A DNA stretch of 64,000 bases from DASPWW01 sp963803425 (GTDB lineage: Bacteria; Actinomycetota; Thermoleophilia; Solirubrobacterales; 70-9): NCBI GenBank assembly GCA_963803425.1, contig CAWDMA010000001.1, positions 806,001 through 870,000 on the forward strand, read 5' to 3'. Shown here piece by piece: positions 1 through 9,106 of this stretch. The notes beneath the pieces are model-generated. The model saw nothing but the letters and a program-made list of their open reading frames with translations. It ran no database searches and had not been told where the DNA came from. Made by a program: the position numbers and the translations under genes. Within the stretch, counting starts at the first letter, position 1. Every line of letters begins with the position of its first letter.

Positions 1-555
1 CAGATCGAGAGCCGACACGCCGACCTGATGGCGGTCCGCGCCGACCGCCGCACCGCCCTGCGCCGGCTCCAGGACCGCGAGGGCAAGCTGCAGCGCCAGC
101 TCGCCCCGGCGACCACGGCCCCGTCCGGGCCGGTGACGCCGCCCGGCGGGAAGAGCGCAAGCCTCGTCAACGGCCAGGCCGTGCCGCCGTCGAACGCGCC
201 GCCCGCGGTCGTCTCCGCGATCGAGGCGGCGAACCAGATCGTCGGGACTCCCTACGTGTGGGGAGGGGGTCACGGCTCCTTCCAGTCCTCGGGTTACGAC
301 TGCTCGGGCGCCGTGAGCTACGCGCTGCACGGCGGCGGTTGGCTGTCGAGCCCGCTCGACTCGACCGGCCTGACCACCTGGGGCGCCCCCGGGGCGGGCA
401 ACTGGGTGACGGTGTACGCGAACTCGGGCCACGCGTTCGCGGTGATCGCCGGGCTGCGCTGGGACACCAGCAACACGGGGGGCAACGGCCCCAACTGGAG
501 CACGGCGATGGCCTCCACCGCCGGCTTCGTCGCCCGCCACCCCGCCGGGTACTGA
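1..555 (+). CDS. NlpC/P60-like peptidoglycan hydrolase, 5'-truncated
   Basis: The frame is open from base 1, so the true start lies outside the window. The visible part begins with a charged, probably coiled-coil segment, then a Pro/Gly-rich linker, then a compact C-terminal domain of about 110 residues. That domain has the NlpC/P60 pattern: a GTPYVWGG lead-in, the catalytic-Cys motif YDCSGAVSYAL, and a later GHAFAVIAG carrying the likely catalytic His. Proteins of this build cleave the peptide part of peptidoglycan outside the cell. It converges on the next gene with 14 bp between stops. The domain call is from motifs; the exact substrate cannot be seen. Confidence 0.8.
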   Translation, partial: QIESRHADLMAVRADRRTALRRLQDREGKLQRQLAPATTAPSGPVTPPGGKSASLVNGQAVPPSNAPPAVVSAIEAANQIVGTPYVWGGGHGSFQSSGYDCSGAVSYALHGGGWLSSPLDSTGLTTWGAPGAGNWVTVYANSGHAFAVIAGLRWDTSNTGGNGPNWSTAMASTAGFVARHPAGY

Positions 556-569
556 GCGGGACGGCCGCC

Positions 570-1019
570 CTACCGCGGCTCGAGGACGACCAGCGGGATC
601 TCGCGGTCGGTGCGGCGCTGGTAGTCGGCGTAGCTGCCGTAGGAGGCGACCACGCGCGGCCACAGCCGCTCCCGCTGGGCCGGCGTCGCGACCCGGGCGT
701 GCACCGCGCGGCGCTCGGAGCCGACCTGGACCGTCGTGTCCGGGTTGGCGAGCAGGTTGTGGTACCAGCCCGGATGCTTGGGGTACCCGCCCTTCGACGC
801 GACCAGGACGAGGTCGTCGCCGTCCCTGATGTAGAGCAGCGGCGAGGTGCGCCTGGTGGCGCTCTTCGCGCCGACGTGGTCGAGCAGCAGCATTGAGGGG
901 AAGCCCGGGAAGGTGTGCCCGACGCGGCCTCCGGTGAGCCGGTAGACGAGCGTGTGCCCCTTCATCAGCTGGTTCACGAGCGGCCACATCCGTCGCTCGA
1001 CCTCGCGCGGGATCTCCAT
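570..1019 (-). CDS. Deazaflavin (F420)-dependent nitroreductase family protein
   Basis: A 149-residue single-domain protein matching the DDN/Rv3547-like split-barrel family. The body has the usual signature: GHTFPGFPSMLLLDHVGAKS, then TSPLLYIRDGDDLVLVASKGG, then HPGWYHNLLANPDTTVQVG. Characterised members use reduced F420 to reduce quinones or nitro compounds at the membrane, and many actinobacterial paralogues have unknown substrates. The ATG at 1019 sits 6 nt downstream of a TAGGGT box, so the transcript is probably leaderless. Family call is secure; substrate is unknown. Confidence 0.85.
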   Translation of the reverse strand: MEIPREVERRMWPLVNQLMKGHTLVYRLTGGRVGHTFPGFPSMLLLDHVGAKSATRRTSPLLYIRDGDDLVLVASKGGYPKHPGWYHNLLANPDTTVQVGSERRAVHARVATPAQRERLWPRVVASYGSYADYQRRTDREIPLVVLEPR

Positions 1020-1025
1020 CAGCCC

Positions 1026-1031
1026 ACCCTA
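1026..1031 (-). promoter_or_regulatory. -10 box for leaderless transcript of the F420-type gene
   Basis: TAGGGT on the minus strand, ending 6 nt before the ATG at 1019. No -35 consensus is visible. Confidence 0.5.
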
Positions 1032-1039
1032 GCGCGCCG

Positions 1040-1495
1040 TCAGCCCGCGGTCTCCACCGCGACCGCGGCGATCTGGCGCTGGCCGAAGGAGCCGGTCTCG
1101 ACCGGCCCCGCCGCGGTCACCTCCTCGCCCGCGGTAGGGAGGGGGTGCGGCCGCAGCCCGAAGCGGACGTCGACGAAGGTCAGTCCCGGCTCTGTGATCC
1201 CGGCGGTGTCGGCGAGCACGAAGTGGGCGTCCCCGTCCCCGTCGGGATCGACCGGCTCGACGTACACGACCCGGCCGCTCACCTCGCGGCATCCGGCCAC
1301 GTCGGCTGGGCACCTGGCCTGAGCGACCGGTGTCCGCGCCGCCGGGCGGCGGTCCGGGACGGCGTTGTGGATGGCGCCCTGGATCCGGTCGGGGACGACC
1401 CCCTGGCCGCGGTGGTGGGACCAGACCGCGACCGCCGCGACCGCCGCGACAGCGACCGCGGCCGCCACTCCGGCGAGGATCGCCGCGGTCCGCAC
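1040..1495 (-). CDS. Hypothetical membrane-anchored protein
   Basis: A GTG at 1495 opens a 151-residue frame immediately after the end of the acetyl-CoA hydrolase frame (stop 1504-1506). Residues 3-24 form a hydrophobic Ala/Val segment, then a basic linker, then a soluble domain with two Cys (RCPADVAGC) and a beta-rich tail (VSGRVVYVEPVD...LTFVDVRFGLRP...EEVTAAGPVE). The tail suggests a small OB-like or cytochrome-maturation-like fold, but I do not recognise the family. It follows the hydrolase gene on the same strand and may be cotranscribed. Function unknown. Confidence 0.6.
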   Translation of the reverse strand: MRTAAILAGVAAAVAVAAVAAVAVWSHHRGQGVVPDRIQGAIHNAVPDRRPAARTPVAQARCPADVAGCREVSGRVVYVEPVDPDGDGDAHFVLADTAGITEPGLTFVDVRFGLRPHPLPTAGEEVTAAGPVETGSFGQRQIAAVAVETAG

Positions 1496-1503
1496 CGCAC
1501 CCC

Positions 1504-2816
1504 TCAGATGCAGCCGAGCTCGGCGGCCTCGCGCTCGAGCCGGTCGCGGAACTTCGGATGCGCGATCCCGATCAGCTTCCGGGTTCGCTCCCGGATCGAG
1601 CTGCCGCGGAGCTCGGCGACGCCGTGCTCGGTGACCACGAAGTCGACGACGTTCTTGGTCGAGGTGACCGCGGCGCCCGGGTGGAGGCTGGGGACGATCC
1701 GGGAGGTGGACTCGTCCGAGGTCGCCGAGTGCAGGACGATGAAAGAGGCGCCTCCGTTCGAGAACAGCGAGCCGCGGGCGAAGTCCGGCTGTCCCCCGGA
1801 CGAGGACCAGTAGTCGGCTGCCGAGTGACTCCGACGCGCACTGGCCGAGGAAGTCGACCTCGAGGGTGGCGTTGATCGCGCGCATGTCGTCCTCGCGCCC
1901 GATCACCCGCGGGTCGTTGGTGTAGGAGACCGGCCAGAACTCGACCCCGGGGTTGTCGGCGACGTAGTCGTACAGCCGCCGGGTGCCGCCGGCGGCGGTC
2001 GCGATGATCTTGTTGCGGTGGGTCTGCTTGCGGGTGCCGGTGACTCGCGCCGCCTCGACCAGGTCGACGACGGCCTCCGTGAGCAGCTCGGTGTGGATCC
2101 CGAGGTCGCGGTGGTCGCCGAGCCGGCTCAGGATCTCGTTCGGGATCGAGCCGATCCCGGCCTGCAGGGTGGCGCCGTCCGGGATCCGCTCCGCGACCAG
2201 GTCCGCGATCTTCGCGTCGCGCTCGTCATGCGGCGGAGCGGGGATCTCGAACGGCGCGTAGTCGGCCTCGGCCCAGCCCAGGATCTCGCTGACGTGGACC
2301 TGGTTCTCGCCGAAGGTGCGCGGCATCTGCCGGTTCGCCTCGATGAAGAAGGGCGCGTCGTCGATCAGGTCGGCGATGTAGGTGGCGGTGACGCCCAGCG
2401 AGAAGTAGCCGTGGCGGTCGGGGGGCGACGCGGCGATGCGACCACCAGCGACAGCTTCGTCGTGGTTCGCATCAGGTGCGGGACCTCGCTGAACGCGTTC
2501 GGGACGAGGTCGCAGGTGCCGCGCTCGTAGGCCTGCCGGGTGATCGGGGAGAGGAACCAGGACGACGTGCCGGACGCCGTCCACCTCGCCCCGGATCGAG
2601 GGCCGGTCGTGCAGGGTGAGCATCTCGTGCACGCGGACGTCCGTGAGCCGATCGGCGCCGGCCTCGATCGCGTCGACGAGCGTGACCGGCTCTCGCCGGG
2701 CCGCCACCGACGACCACGTCGGCGCCCGGCTCGATCTGGTCGAGCACGGCCTCGGCGGGGCGGCGCTTCGCCTCGAGCTGGGCGTCGATCGCTGCGTTCG
2801 TCGCGGTCCGCTCCAC
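1504..2816 (-). pseudogene. Acetyl-CoA hydrolase/CoA-transferase family gene, broken by four frameshifts
   Basis: Joining frames gives a nearly complete acetyl-CoA hydrolase/4-hydroxybutyrate CoA-transferase-like protein of about 437 residues. It starts at GTG 2816 (MERTATNAAI) and ends ...FRDRLEREAAELGCI at 1504. Frame changes are needed near 2700, 2559 (GTC CTG G TTC CTC), 2440 and 1813. The pieces between them keep good family sequence (QAGIGSIPNEIL, DFLGQCASES, HPGAAVTSTKNVVDFVVTEHG), so the gene looks recently broken or mis-assembled, not decayed. Intact members move or hydrolyse CoA thioesters such as acetyl-CoA or succinyl-CoA. The catalytic Glu region cannot be judged across the breaks. 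Pseudogene versus sequencing error is unresolved. Confidence 0.75.
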
Positions 2817-2824
2817 GGAGGCGA

Positions 2825-2830
2825 AGCGTA
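2825..2830 (-). promoter_or_regulatory. -10 box for leaderless transcript of the acetyl-CoA hydrolase gene
   Basis: TACGCT on the minus strand, 8 nt before the GTG at 2816. The promoter geometry is intact although the gene body is frame-broken. Confidence 0.45.
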
Positions 2831-2883
2831 GGGCGTCGACGACTACGTCGCCCGCTGCGAGGCGGCTCGGAGGCGGTCAGCCG

Positions 2884-3870
2884 TCAGGCCGGCTCTGCGC
2901 TCGCCGGCCGCCCGCCGGCGAGCTTCTTCGCCTGCCGGTCCGGGCTGATCCGGACGACGTTCCAGACCAGGCCGAGCTTCTCGAGCCCGGCGATGATCAG
3001 CGCCGAGGGGTCGAACTGGCCGCGTCGCATCCCGTGCACGTACGAGGTGGGGAAGGCGTGGTGGTTGTTGTGCCAGGCCTCGCCGAAGGTGAACGGCGCC
3101 AGCCACGCCAGGTTGCGGGACTGATCGTGCGTGTCGAACGGCTGGCGCCCGAAGGTGTGGCACAGCGAGTTGATGCTGTAGGTGACGTGATGGACGACGA
3201 ACACGCGGACCGCGCCCCCCCACAGCAGCCCGGTCAGCCCCGCCACGAGCGTGCCGCCGAGGGCGACGCCGAGGCCGAACGGGATCGCCAGCCCGACGAT
3301 CGCCCACAGCAGGAATGTGCGGTCGACGTAGCTGACCACCCTGTCCTTCTGCAGATCGGGGGCGAACCGGTCCTTGGAGCCGCGCTCCGTGTGGATGAAC
3401 AGCCACCCGACGTGGGCGTGGACGAGGCCGCGCAGGGTCCCGCGGATGCCGTGGCCGTAGCCGACGTGGGGGCTGTGCGGGTCGCCCTCCTTGTCGGAGC
3501 AGGCGTGGTGCTTGCGGTGGTCGGCGACCCAGGAGATCACGGGCCCCTCGATCGCCGCCGAGCCGAGCGCCGCCAAGAAGCCGCGCATCGCGGGGCTGGT
3601 ATCGAAGCTGCGGTGCGTGAACAGCCGGTGGAACCCGACCGTGATCCCGAGCCCGGTGATCAGGTACACGATCGCGAACACGACGAGGTCGTGCCAGTGC
3701 AGCGCCTTGTTCCAGACCTGCCACGCGGCCAGCCCCAGGAGGATGAACGGGACCGCGGTCACCAATCCGGTGATGACGCGGTCGAGCGTCTCGTTGGCGA
3801 CCGGCTGGATGGCCTTGGCTAGGGGAGTGGGCCGTCCGGATCCCTCGGGGCGGTGCGTGCCAGCTTCCAT
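2884..3870 (-). CDS. Acyl-CoA / fatty acid desaturase
   Basis: A 328-residue integral-membrane di-iron desaturase. The three His boxes are present: H81-RLFT-H86, H118-RKHH in the second box, and HNNHH in the third. Hydrophobic segments lie around residues 36-52, 60-80, 97-115, 175-195 and 200-215, as in the stearoyl-CoA delta-9 desaturase family. The expected reaction is O2-dependent introduction of a cis double bond into saturated acyl chains at the cytoplasmic face, with a reductase partner not encoded nearby. The ATG at 3870 has a GAGGAG ribosome site about 8 nt upstream. It diverges from the GGDEF-EAL gene with 124 bp between them. Chain position specificity is not visible. Confidence 0.9.
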   Translation of the reverse strand: MEAGTHRPEGSGRPTPLAKAIQPVANETLDRVITGLVTAVPFILLGLAAWQVWNKALHWHDLVVFAIVYLITGLGITVGFHRLFTHRSFDTSPAMRGFLAALGSAAIEGPVISWVADHRKHHACSDKEGDPHSPHVGYGHGIRGTLRGLVHAHVGWLFIHTERGSKDRFAPDLQKDRVVSYVDRTFLLWAIVGLAIPFGLGVALGGTLVAGLTGLLWGGAVRVFVVHHVTYSINSLCHTFGRQPFDTHDQSRNLAWLAPFTFGEAWHNNHHAFPTSYVHGMRRGQFDPSALIIAGLEKLGLVWNVVRISPDRQAKKLAGGRPASAEPA

Positions 3871-3994
3871 GATTCAGATCTCCTCACACGCCGTGCCCCA
3901 CGGGCTCGGCCGAATTGTTTGGGCACCCTAACGACACAGTATCAAGCGCGATCGGCGCCGCGCGATCGACGCCGACCACCCCTCATCCGGGGTA

Positions 3995-6426
3995 GTGGCA
4001 GTAGCTTTCCGGTCAGCGGTGGAGGGATATCGCGGCATCGAGGCAGTCGGCGCCGAGGAGGTCCGATTCCGGCTGACCACGGTCAGGATCGCGCTCGGGA
4101 TGGGCCTCGTGGTCGCGCTCGGGACCGAGGTGTACCTGGCTGCGACGTGGGACGGGCCGAACCGGCCGCTGTTGACGGCGATCGTCGCGCTCGGGATCGG
4201 ATCGGTGATCGGGATCGCGCTGCTGCCGACCGAGCGGATCATGCGGAGCCGGTGGCGGGATCGATTCTTCGTCGGCTGGTCCGCTCTGATGGTGGTGCTG
4301 ATCGCGGGCGGCGTCGCCGCGGACGGGGGGCCGAGCAGCCCGATCGTGCTGCTGTTCCCGCTGCCGCTGATCTTCGCGGCGCTCTCCTATCCGCTGCCCG
4401 GAGTGCTGACCGTCACCGCCCTCGACCTGGTCGCGTTCGGGGCCGTCGCGATCGCCGAGCCGGCGCGCGCTCCGGAGAGCGTGTTCATGGCGTTCGCGCT
4501 CGGCTGCATCGCGATGATGTGCGTGCTGCAGGCGCGCAACCGCCAGGTGCAGGAGGCAAAGCTCGAGGGGATCACCGAGGAGCTGGACAGCTCCCAGGCG
4601 ATCTCTCGCCGGCGCGCCGAGCAGCAGCGCGAGGCGGCCGAGTTCGGCCGTCGGGCCCTGGCCGGGGTCGCGGTGGGCGGGCTGATGCAGGACGCCGTCG
4701 AGACGCTGGAGCGGGCGCTGGCGCTGCGTGCCGCGGGGGTGCTCGTGTACCGGGAGGAGCGCAACGTGCTCGAGGTCGGCGCCAGCGTCGGCATCCCCGA
4801 CGAGCTGCAGAGACTGACCGTTCCGGCCGGCCGCGAGTCGCAGTCGGGGTTCACGCTGGCGGCGGATCGCCCGGTGATCGTCGAGGACTGGGAGACCGAG
4901 GAGCGCTTCGAGCGGTCGGACATGCTGGTGAGGCTGGGCGTGCGCAGCGGCGCCACCGTGGTGATCACGGTCCGGGGCGAGCCGTTCGGCGTGCTCGGCG
5001 CGCAGGCGGCCACCCCGCGCCGGTTCGACGACGACGACATCAGCTTCCTGGAGTCGATTGCGGTCGCGCTCGCGAACGCGATCGAGCACCGCCAGGAGGC
5101 GGAGGAGGCCCAGCATCGCGCCCTGCACGACCCGCTCACGGCGCTCCCCAACCGCGCCCTGTTCGAGGACCGGCTCGGCCGGGCGCTGGCCGCCGCCTCC
5201 GGCCGCCGCACCTCGGTGGCCGTGCTGTTCCTCGACGTCGACCACTTCAAGCTCGTCAACGACAGCCTCGGCCATCAGGAGGGCGACGAGCTGCTCCGGG
5301 CGATCGCGCCGCGGCTCACCGCTGCGCTCGGTCCCGGCGACACGCTAGCCCGGTTCGGCGGCGACGAGTTCGGGATCCTGCTGGAGGACGTCCCCGACGA
5401 GCGCGCCGCGACCCGAGTGGCGGATCGGGTGGCGGAGGCGCTCGCCAGCCCGTTCATCGTCCGGGGCGCGGGCACTTCGTCACCGCGAGCGCCGGGATCG
5501 CGGTGGGGGGCTCCGGCACGGCGCCCGAGGCGCTGATCCGCGACGCGGACTCGGCGATGTACCGGGCCAAGGAGCGGGGTCGGGCCCGGTACGAGATCTT
5601 CGACGAGGCGATGCGGATCCGGGTCGCGCACAGGCTGCGGACGGAGAACGACCTGCGAACGGCGGTGGAGCGCGGCGAGCTCCGGGTCCACTATCAACCG
5701 GTGATCTCGCTGGCGACCGGGGAGATCGCCGGCGCCGAGGCGCTGGTCCGGTGGAAGCACCCCGATCGGGGCGCGATGAGCCCGGTCGAGTTCGTCCCGG
5801 TCGCCGAGGAGACCGGGCTGATCGGCGCGATCGGGCGGTGGGTGCTGGACACGGCCTGCCGGCAGGCCGTGGAGTGGCACCAGGCTCACCCCGACCGCCC
5901 CCCGCTCGGGGTCTCGGTCAACCTCTCGGTCCGCCAGCTCGCCGACCGGGAGCTGATCGGCGCCGTGAGGCGAGCCCTGCGGGACACCGGGCTCGATCCG
6001 GCCTGTCTCAGCCTCGAGCTCACCGAGGGAGCGCTGGTCGAGGGGACCGATGCGGTCGCGGTGGCGCTCACCGAGCTGAAGGGCCTCGGCGTGATGCTGG
6101 CGCTCGACGACTTCGGGACCGGGTACTCCTCGCTCGGGTCGCTGCGCGCCCTGCCGTTCGACATGATCAAGCTCGACCGCACCTTCGTGGAGCGGCTCGC
6201 GGCCGACCAGGTGGACCAGGCGATCGTGAGCGCGGTCGTGGCGCTCGCGCAGACGATGGGCCTGCGGGTGATCGCCGAGGGTGTCGAGACGGAGGACCAG
6301 CTGGCGGTCGTCCGCGCGCTCGGCTGCCACCACGCGCAGGGGTACCACTTCAGCCGCCCCGTTCCGGCCGCGGAGCTCGGCCGGATGCTCGAACGGCACC
6401 CGCACGCCGCCGAGCGACCCGGCTGA
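3995..6426 (+). CDS. Membrane GAF-GGDEF-EAL c-di-GMP protein, one frameshift
   Basis: The N-terminus has about six membrane helices (residues 20-180). A short coiled coil follows, then a GAF-like domain (about 205-350), GGDEF (FGGDEF near residue 453) and EAL. The frame breaks near 5467: the upstream frame ends in SPFIVRG, and the +2 frame resumes with GHFVTASAGIAVG, as expected at that place in GGDEF domains, so about one base appears lost. The EAL half keeps AEALVRW, DDFGTGYSS and IAEGVE, so both diguanylate cyclase and phosphodiesterase motifs look intact. GTG 3995 is the first start; GTG 4019 is an alternative. I read the frameshift as probable assembly error. Confidence 0.8.
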
Positions 6427-6440
6427 TATCCATCACGGCG

Positions 6441-7028
6441 ATGCCCGCCCGATCCCAGGTCCTGCTCGAGGACGCGCTCACCCGCGAGGGCGAGGCATAC
6501 CGGCTGCTGCTCGACGGCGACGCGGAGCGCGCCGCGAAGCCGCTCCGGGAGGCCGCGGCGCTGTACCGGGCCTCGTGGGAGGAAGCCGGCCCGCGCAGCT
6601 ACGGGCGGCTGATCGGGATGCTGAAGGCGGCGGTGCTCGCCGGGCGGGGCGAGGACGCCGCCGCGTATGCGCTCGACGCCGTCGGCGACGCCCCGGAGAC
6701 GCCGGCGAGCTCGTACGTCGTCGCGCTCGCGGCGCTGATCCGGGGCGAGCACGAGCGGGCACGGCGGGCCGCGGCAGGGATGCGGGCCGACGCAGACGAT
6801 GCCTTCACCCGCACCGCCGACGCGATCGAGGCGGTCGCGGGCGGCGACGGGCCCCGCTACGCGGACGCGGTCGGGGCGATCGTCGCCGACTTCGAGGGCC
6901 GGGAGCGGCACCTCACCGGTGTCGCGTTCGCAGACACCGCGCTGGTCCTGGAGCGGATCGCGGCGGCGCGCGGGATCGGCGCGGCGCCGAGCTCCCCGGT
7001 GCTTCCCGCGGAGGGGGTGCGGGGGTGA
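6441..7028 (+). CDS. Hypothetical helical protein
   Basis: A 195-residue soluble, Ala-rich, all-helical protein. It resembles TPR-like helical repeats (AKPLREAAALYRASWEEAG..., ARRAAAGMRADADDAF...) but carries no motif I can name. The ATG at 6441 lies 14 nt after the stop of the GGDEF-EAL gene. The stop overlaps the GTG of the next gene (GTGA), implying translational coupling with the PRC-barrel-like protein. Function unknown. Confidence 0.65.
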   Translation: MPARSQVLLEDALTREGEAYRLLLDGDAERAAKPLREAAALYRASWEEAGPRSYGRLIGMLKAAVLAGRGEDAAAYALDAVGDAPETPASSYVVALAALIRGEHERARRAAAGMRADADDAFTRTADAIEAVAGGDGPRYADAVGAIVADFEGRERHLTGVAFADTALVLERIAAARGIGAAPSSPVLPAEGVRG

Positions 7029-7303
7029 GCGGGTTTCGCGACGAGCTCGGCTCCCCGAGCTCCTACCTGGAGCTGACCAAGGGGCGCCCGGTGCTGTCCA
7101 GCGACGGGGAGCGGATCGGGGTCGTAGCGGAGGTTCGCGCCGATGCCGACGCGGACGTGTTCGACTCGATCGTGGTCGCGACCGGCCCGGTGGGGACGGA
7201 GCGGCGGTTCGTCGAGGCGGCGCGGGTCGACGAGATCTACGAGCGCGGCGTCGTGCTCGACCTCGACGCCGCGGCGGCGCGGGACCTGCCCGCGGCCGGG
7301 TGA
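7025..7303 (+). CDS. Small PRC-barrel-like / DUF2171-type protein
   Basis: A 92-residue protein starting at GTG 7025 in a 4-nt overlap with the preceding stop. The sequence (RPVLSSDGERIGVVAEVRADADADVFDSIVVATG ... RFVEAARVDEIYERGVVLDLD) fits the small beta-barrel PRC/DUF2171 pattern, where a residue pair around DGERIG marks the barrel. Such proteins bind or stabilise partners, but no partner is evident apart from the coupled helical gene upstream. The stop is convergent with the ATP-grasp gene, 9 bp away. Confidence 0.65.
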   Translation: MSGFRDELGSPSSYLELTKGRPVLSSDGERIGVVAEVRADADADVFDSIVVATGPVGTERRFVEAARVDEIYERGVVLDLDAAAARDLPAAG

Positions 7304-7312
7304 GCCGGCTCC

Positions 7313-8674
7313 CTACCGCGGCTCGATCGCGAAGGAGGGAACGACGCTTCCGCGCGCGGCGACGTTGGTGATCTGATCTGGGCTGAGCCGGGTGAGCAGG
7401 CCCGCGAGCCGCCCTCGGAAAAGGAACGGGTCGGTGTCCTCGTAGTACAGCTCGCGGGCTCCGGGCGCCTCCATCGTCGGGTACTCCTCGTGGCGAAGCT
7501 CCACGCGACGCTGGACGACGCAGTCTCTATCCAGAGCGTCGTCGACCGCCGCCTCCCAGCCCGCGGCGTCGAGTCGCCACCCGAGCTGGACGCCGTGGCC
7601 GCCGTACTCGTGGGTGGGCTTGAGCACGAGACGGTCGCGGTGCTCGAGCAGGTGGGGGACCAGATCGATCTCGACCCCGTCGGGCCCGGTCGCAACGCCG
7701 TCGTACACGAGGCGGGTCCACGGCACGTGGGCTCGGATCGCGGCCAGCTCGGCGCTGGTCAGCCCGAAGTCCTGGTCGGGAGCGGTGAGCAGCGCGAACA
7801 CCGCCTTGTGGCCGAGCAGCTCGCTTCGGAACGGGTTCACCATGCACACCGCGCCGTCGCGGAGCGCGTCGAACAGCGGGGCGAGCACAGCGCGCTCGGC
7901 GAGGCACTCCGAGGTCAACATCACCCTGTGGACGAGGTCGATCTCGCCGCCCGCGTGACGGAGCCGGCCGCCGCCGTAGCCGAGCTCCCGGAAGTCGACG
8001 ATCGAGGCGTCGATGCCGTGCTCGCGGTACTCCCTCACGTCGGTGTGGAGAGAGGAGGTGCGGACCGGGTCGTCGGTCTTGGTGAGGATCGCGATCCGCG
8101 GAGCTCCGGTGCCGCCCCAGGCCCGGAAGGTGGCGAGCATCGTCTCGCGCAGCGCGTCCTCCAGCCGCAGCGGTCGGATCCGGTAGCGCTGCGCGAACCG
8201 GCCGTACGCGTCGAGCTTCTGGAAGAAGGAGACGAGCGAGTCGTTGTGGCCCATCCCCGCCGGGGTGTCGGCGTTCAGCTCGATGTAGTGGAGCTGGGTG
8301 CGGGCCAGCGACGCGTCGAGCCGCAGCAGCGCGCCGTCCCCGGCCGGGTTCGGGTCCAGGTCGAGCAGGCCGCCGATCCAGTCGCGGAAGCGGCCCAGGT
8401 GCCTGGTGCGCAGGTCGGCGTCGGCGAGCAGGCCGTCGCGGACCTTGTGGATCGCGGACACGATCCGCTCCGCGATCTTGCCCGTGCGGCGCAGGTCCTC
8501 CTCGGCGACCAGGTGCGGGCGCAGCACGCCGCACAGCGGCCTCTCGCCGATTCGAAGGTCCCGCTCGATCATCCACTCGCGCAGCGCCGGGATCGACTCG
8601 TGCAGCGATCCGTCCTCGTCCAGCAGCTCGTCCCAGTGCTCGATCGCGGCGGCGACTACCGGGCTGGAGGTCAC
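7313..8674 (-). CDS. Circularly permuted ATP-grasp family protein
   Basis: A 453-residue protein. The C-terminal half has ATP-grasp features: DRLVLKPTHEYGGHGVQLG (the nucleotide-binding Lys and Gly-rich loop), RDCVVQRRVEL, and an acidic metal-binding end. The middle carries ADTPAGMGHNDS and MVNPFRSELLGHKAVFALLT, as in the glutathionylspermidine-synthase-like, circularly permuted ATP-grasp group. A role in ATP-dependent ligation of a carboxylate to an amine is expected from the family; the substrate is unknown. GTG 8674 is chosen because a TACATT box lies 7 nt upstream and the longer frame above it runs antisense to the next genes. Confidence 0.75.
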   Translation of the reverse strand: MTSSPVVAAAIEHWDELLDEDGSLHESIPALREWMIERDLRIGERPLCGVLRPHLVAEEDLRRTGKIAERIVSAIHKVRDGLLADADLRTRHLGRFRDWIGGLLDLDPNPAGDGALLRLDASLARTQLHYIELNADTPAGMGHNDSLVSFFQKLDAYGRFAQRYRIRPLRLEDALRETMLATFRAWGGTGAPRIAILTKTDDPVRTSSLHTDVREYREHGIDASIVDFRELGYGGGRLRHAGGEIDLVHRVMLTSECLAERAVLAPLFDALRDGAVCMVNPFRSELLGHKAVFALLTAPDQDFGLTSAELAAIRAHVPWTRLVYDGVATGPDGVEIDLVPHLLEHRDRLVLKPTHEYGGHGVQLGWRLDAAGWEAAVDDALDRDCVVQRRVELRHEEYPTMEAPGARELYYEDTDPFLFRGRLAGLLTRLSPDQITNVAARGSVVPSFAIEPR

Positions 8675-8681
8675 GAGCGGG

Positions 8682-8691
8682 AATGTACGCT
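8682..8691. promoter_or_regulatory. Overlapping back-to-back -10 boxes in a 24-bp divergent spacer
   Basis: TACATT on the minus strand (8682-8687) and TACGCT on the plus strand (8686-8691) share the two bases 8686-8687. Each ends exactly 7 nt from its own GTG start (8674 and 8699). Both transcripts should be leaderless. Confidence 0.6.
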
Positions 8692-8698
8692 CGGGCGA

Positions 8699-9097
8699 GT
8701 GGGCGCGCGATGGCTGGTCGACGGGATGAACGTGATCGGGTCGCGGCCCGACGGATGGTGGCGCGACCGGGCCGGGGCGATCCGCGAGCTCGTCGGCGAG
8801 CTGGAGGCGTTCGCCGAGCGCAGCGGCGATCACGTGACGGTCGTGTTCGACGGGCGGGCGAGCGACGAGCGCCCCGCCCCGGGTGGGCACGCGCGGGGGC
8901 GGCTGTGGGTCGCGTACGCGCCCGGGGGGCGGGACGCCGCCGACGGGGTGATCGCGGAGCGGGTGTCGGAGATGCTCGACCCGGCCGCGGTCACCGTGGT
9001 CACCTCCGACAGGGGCCTCGTCGACCGGATCGCCGGGAGCGGGGCGGAGGTGGTTCCGGCGCGGCGCTTCCGGCGGCTGCTGGAGGGCGACGCATAG
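8699..9097 (+). CDS. NYN-domain (YacP/Rae1-like) ribonuclease family protein
   Basis: A 132-residue PIN-like protein. The start is GTG 8699, directly giving VGARWLVDGMNVIGSRPDGWW, the characteristic first acidic strand of NYN domains. Further acidic positions are in VVFDGRASD and the TVVTSDRGLVDRIAGSGAEV motif near the end, typical of YacP-like nucleases. These enzymes cut RNA, for example on ribosomes in Bacillus Rae1. Its gene is head-to-head with the ATP-grasp gene and its TAG stop forms part of the -10 box of the next operon. Confidence 0.8.
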   Translation: MGARWLVDGMNVIGSRPDGWWRDRAGAIRELVGELEAFAERSGDHVTVVFDGRASDERPAPGGHARGRLWVAYAPGGRDAADGVIAERVSEMLDPAAVTVVTSDRGLVDRIAGSGAEVVPARRFRRLLEGDA

Positions 9098-9100
9098 GAT
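9095..9100 (+). promoter_or_regulatory. -10 box of the methylthioadenosine salvage operon
   Basis: TAGGAT, whose first three bases are the TAG stop codon of the NYN gene. It ends 6 nt before the ATG at 9107, so the operon transcript is probably leaderless. Confidence 0.55.
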
Positions 9101-9106
9101 CACCCG

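Noticed and set aside
5058..5348. Small plus-strand frame inside the GGDEF-EAL gene
   Set aside because: It lies in another frame of conserved GGDEF sequence and has Arg/Ser-rich shadow composition.
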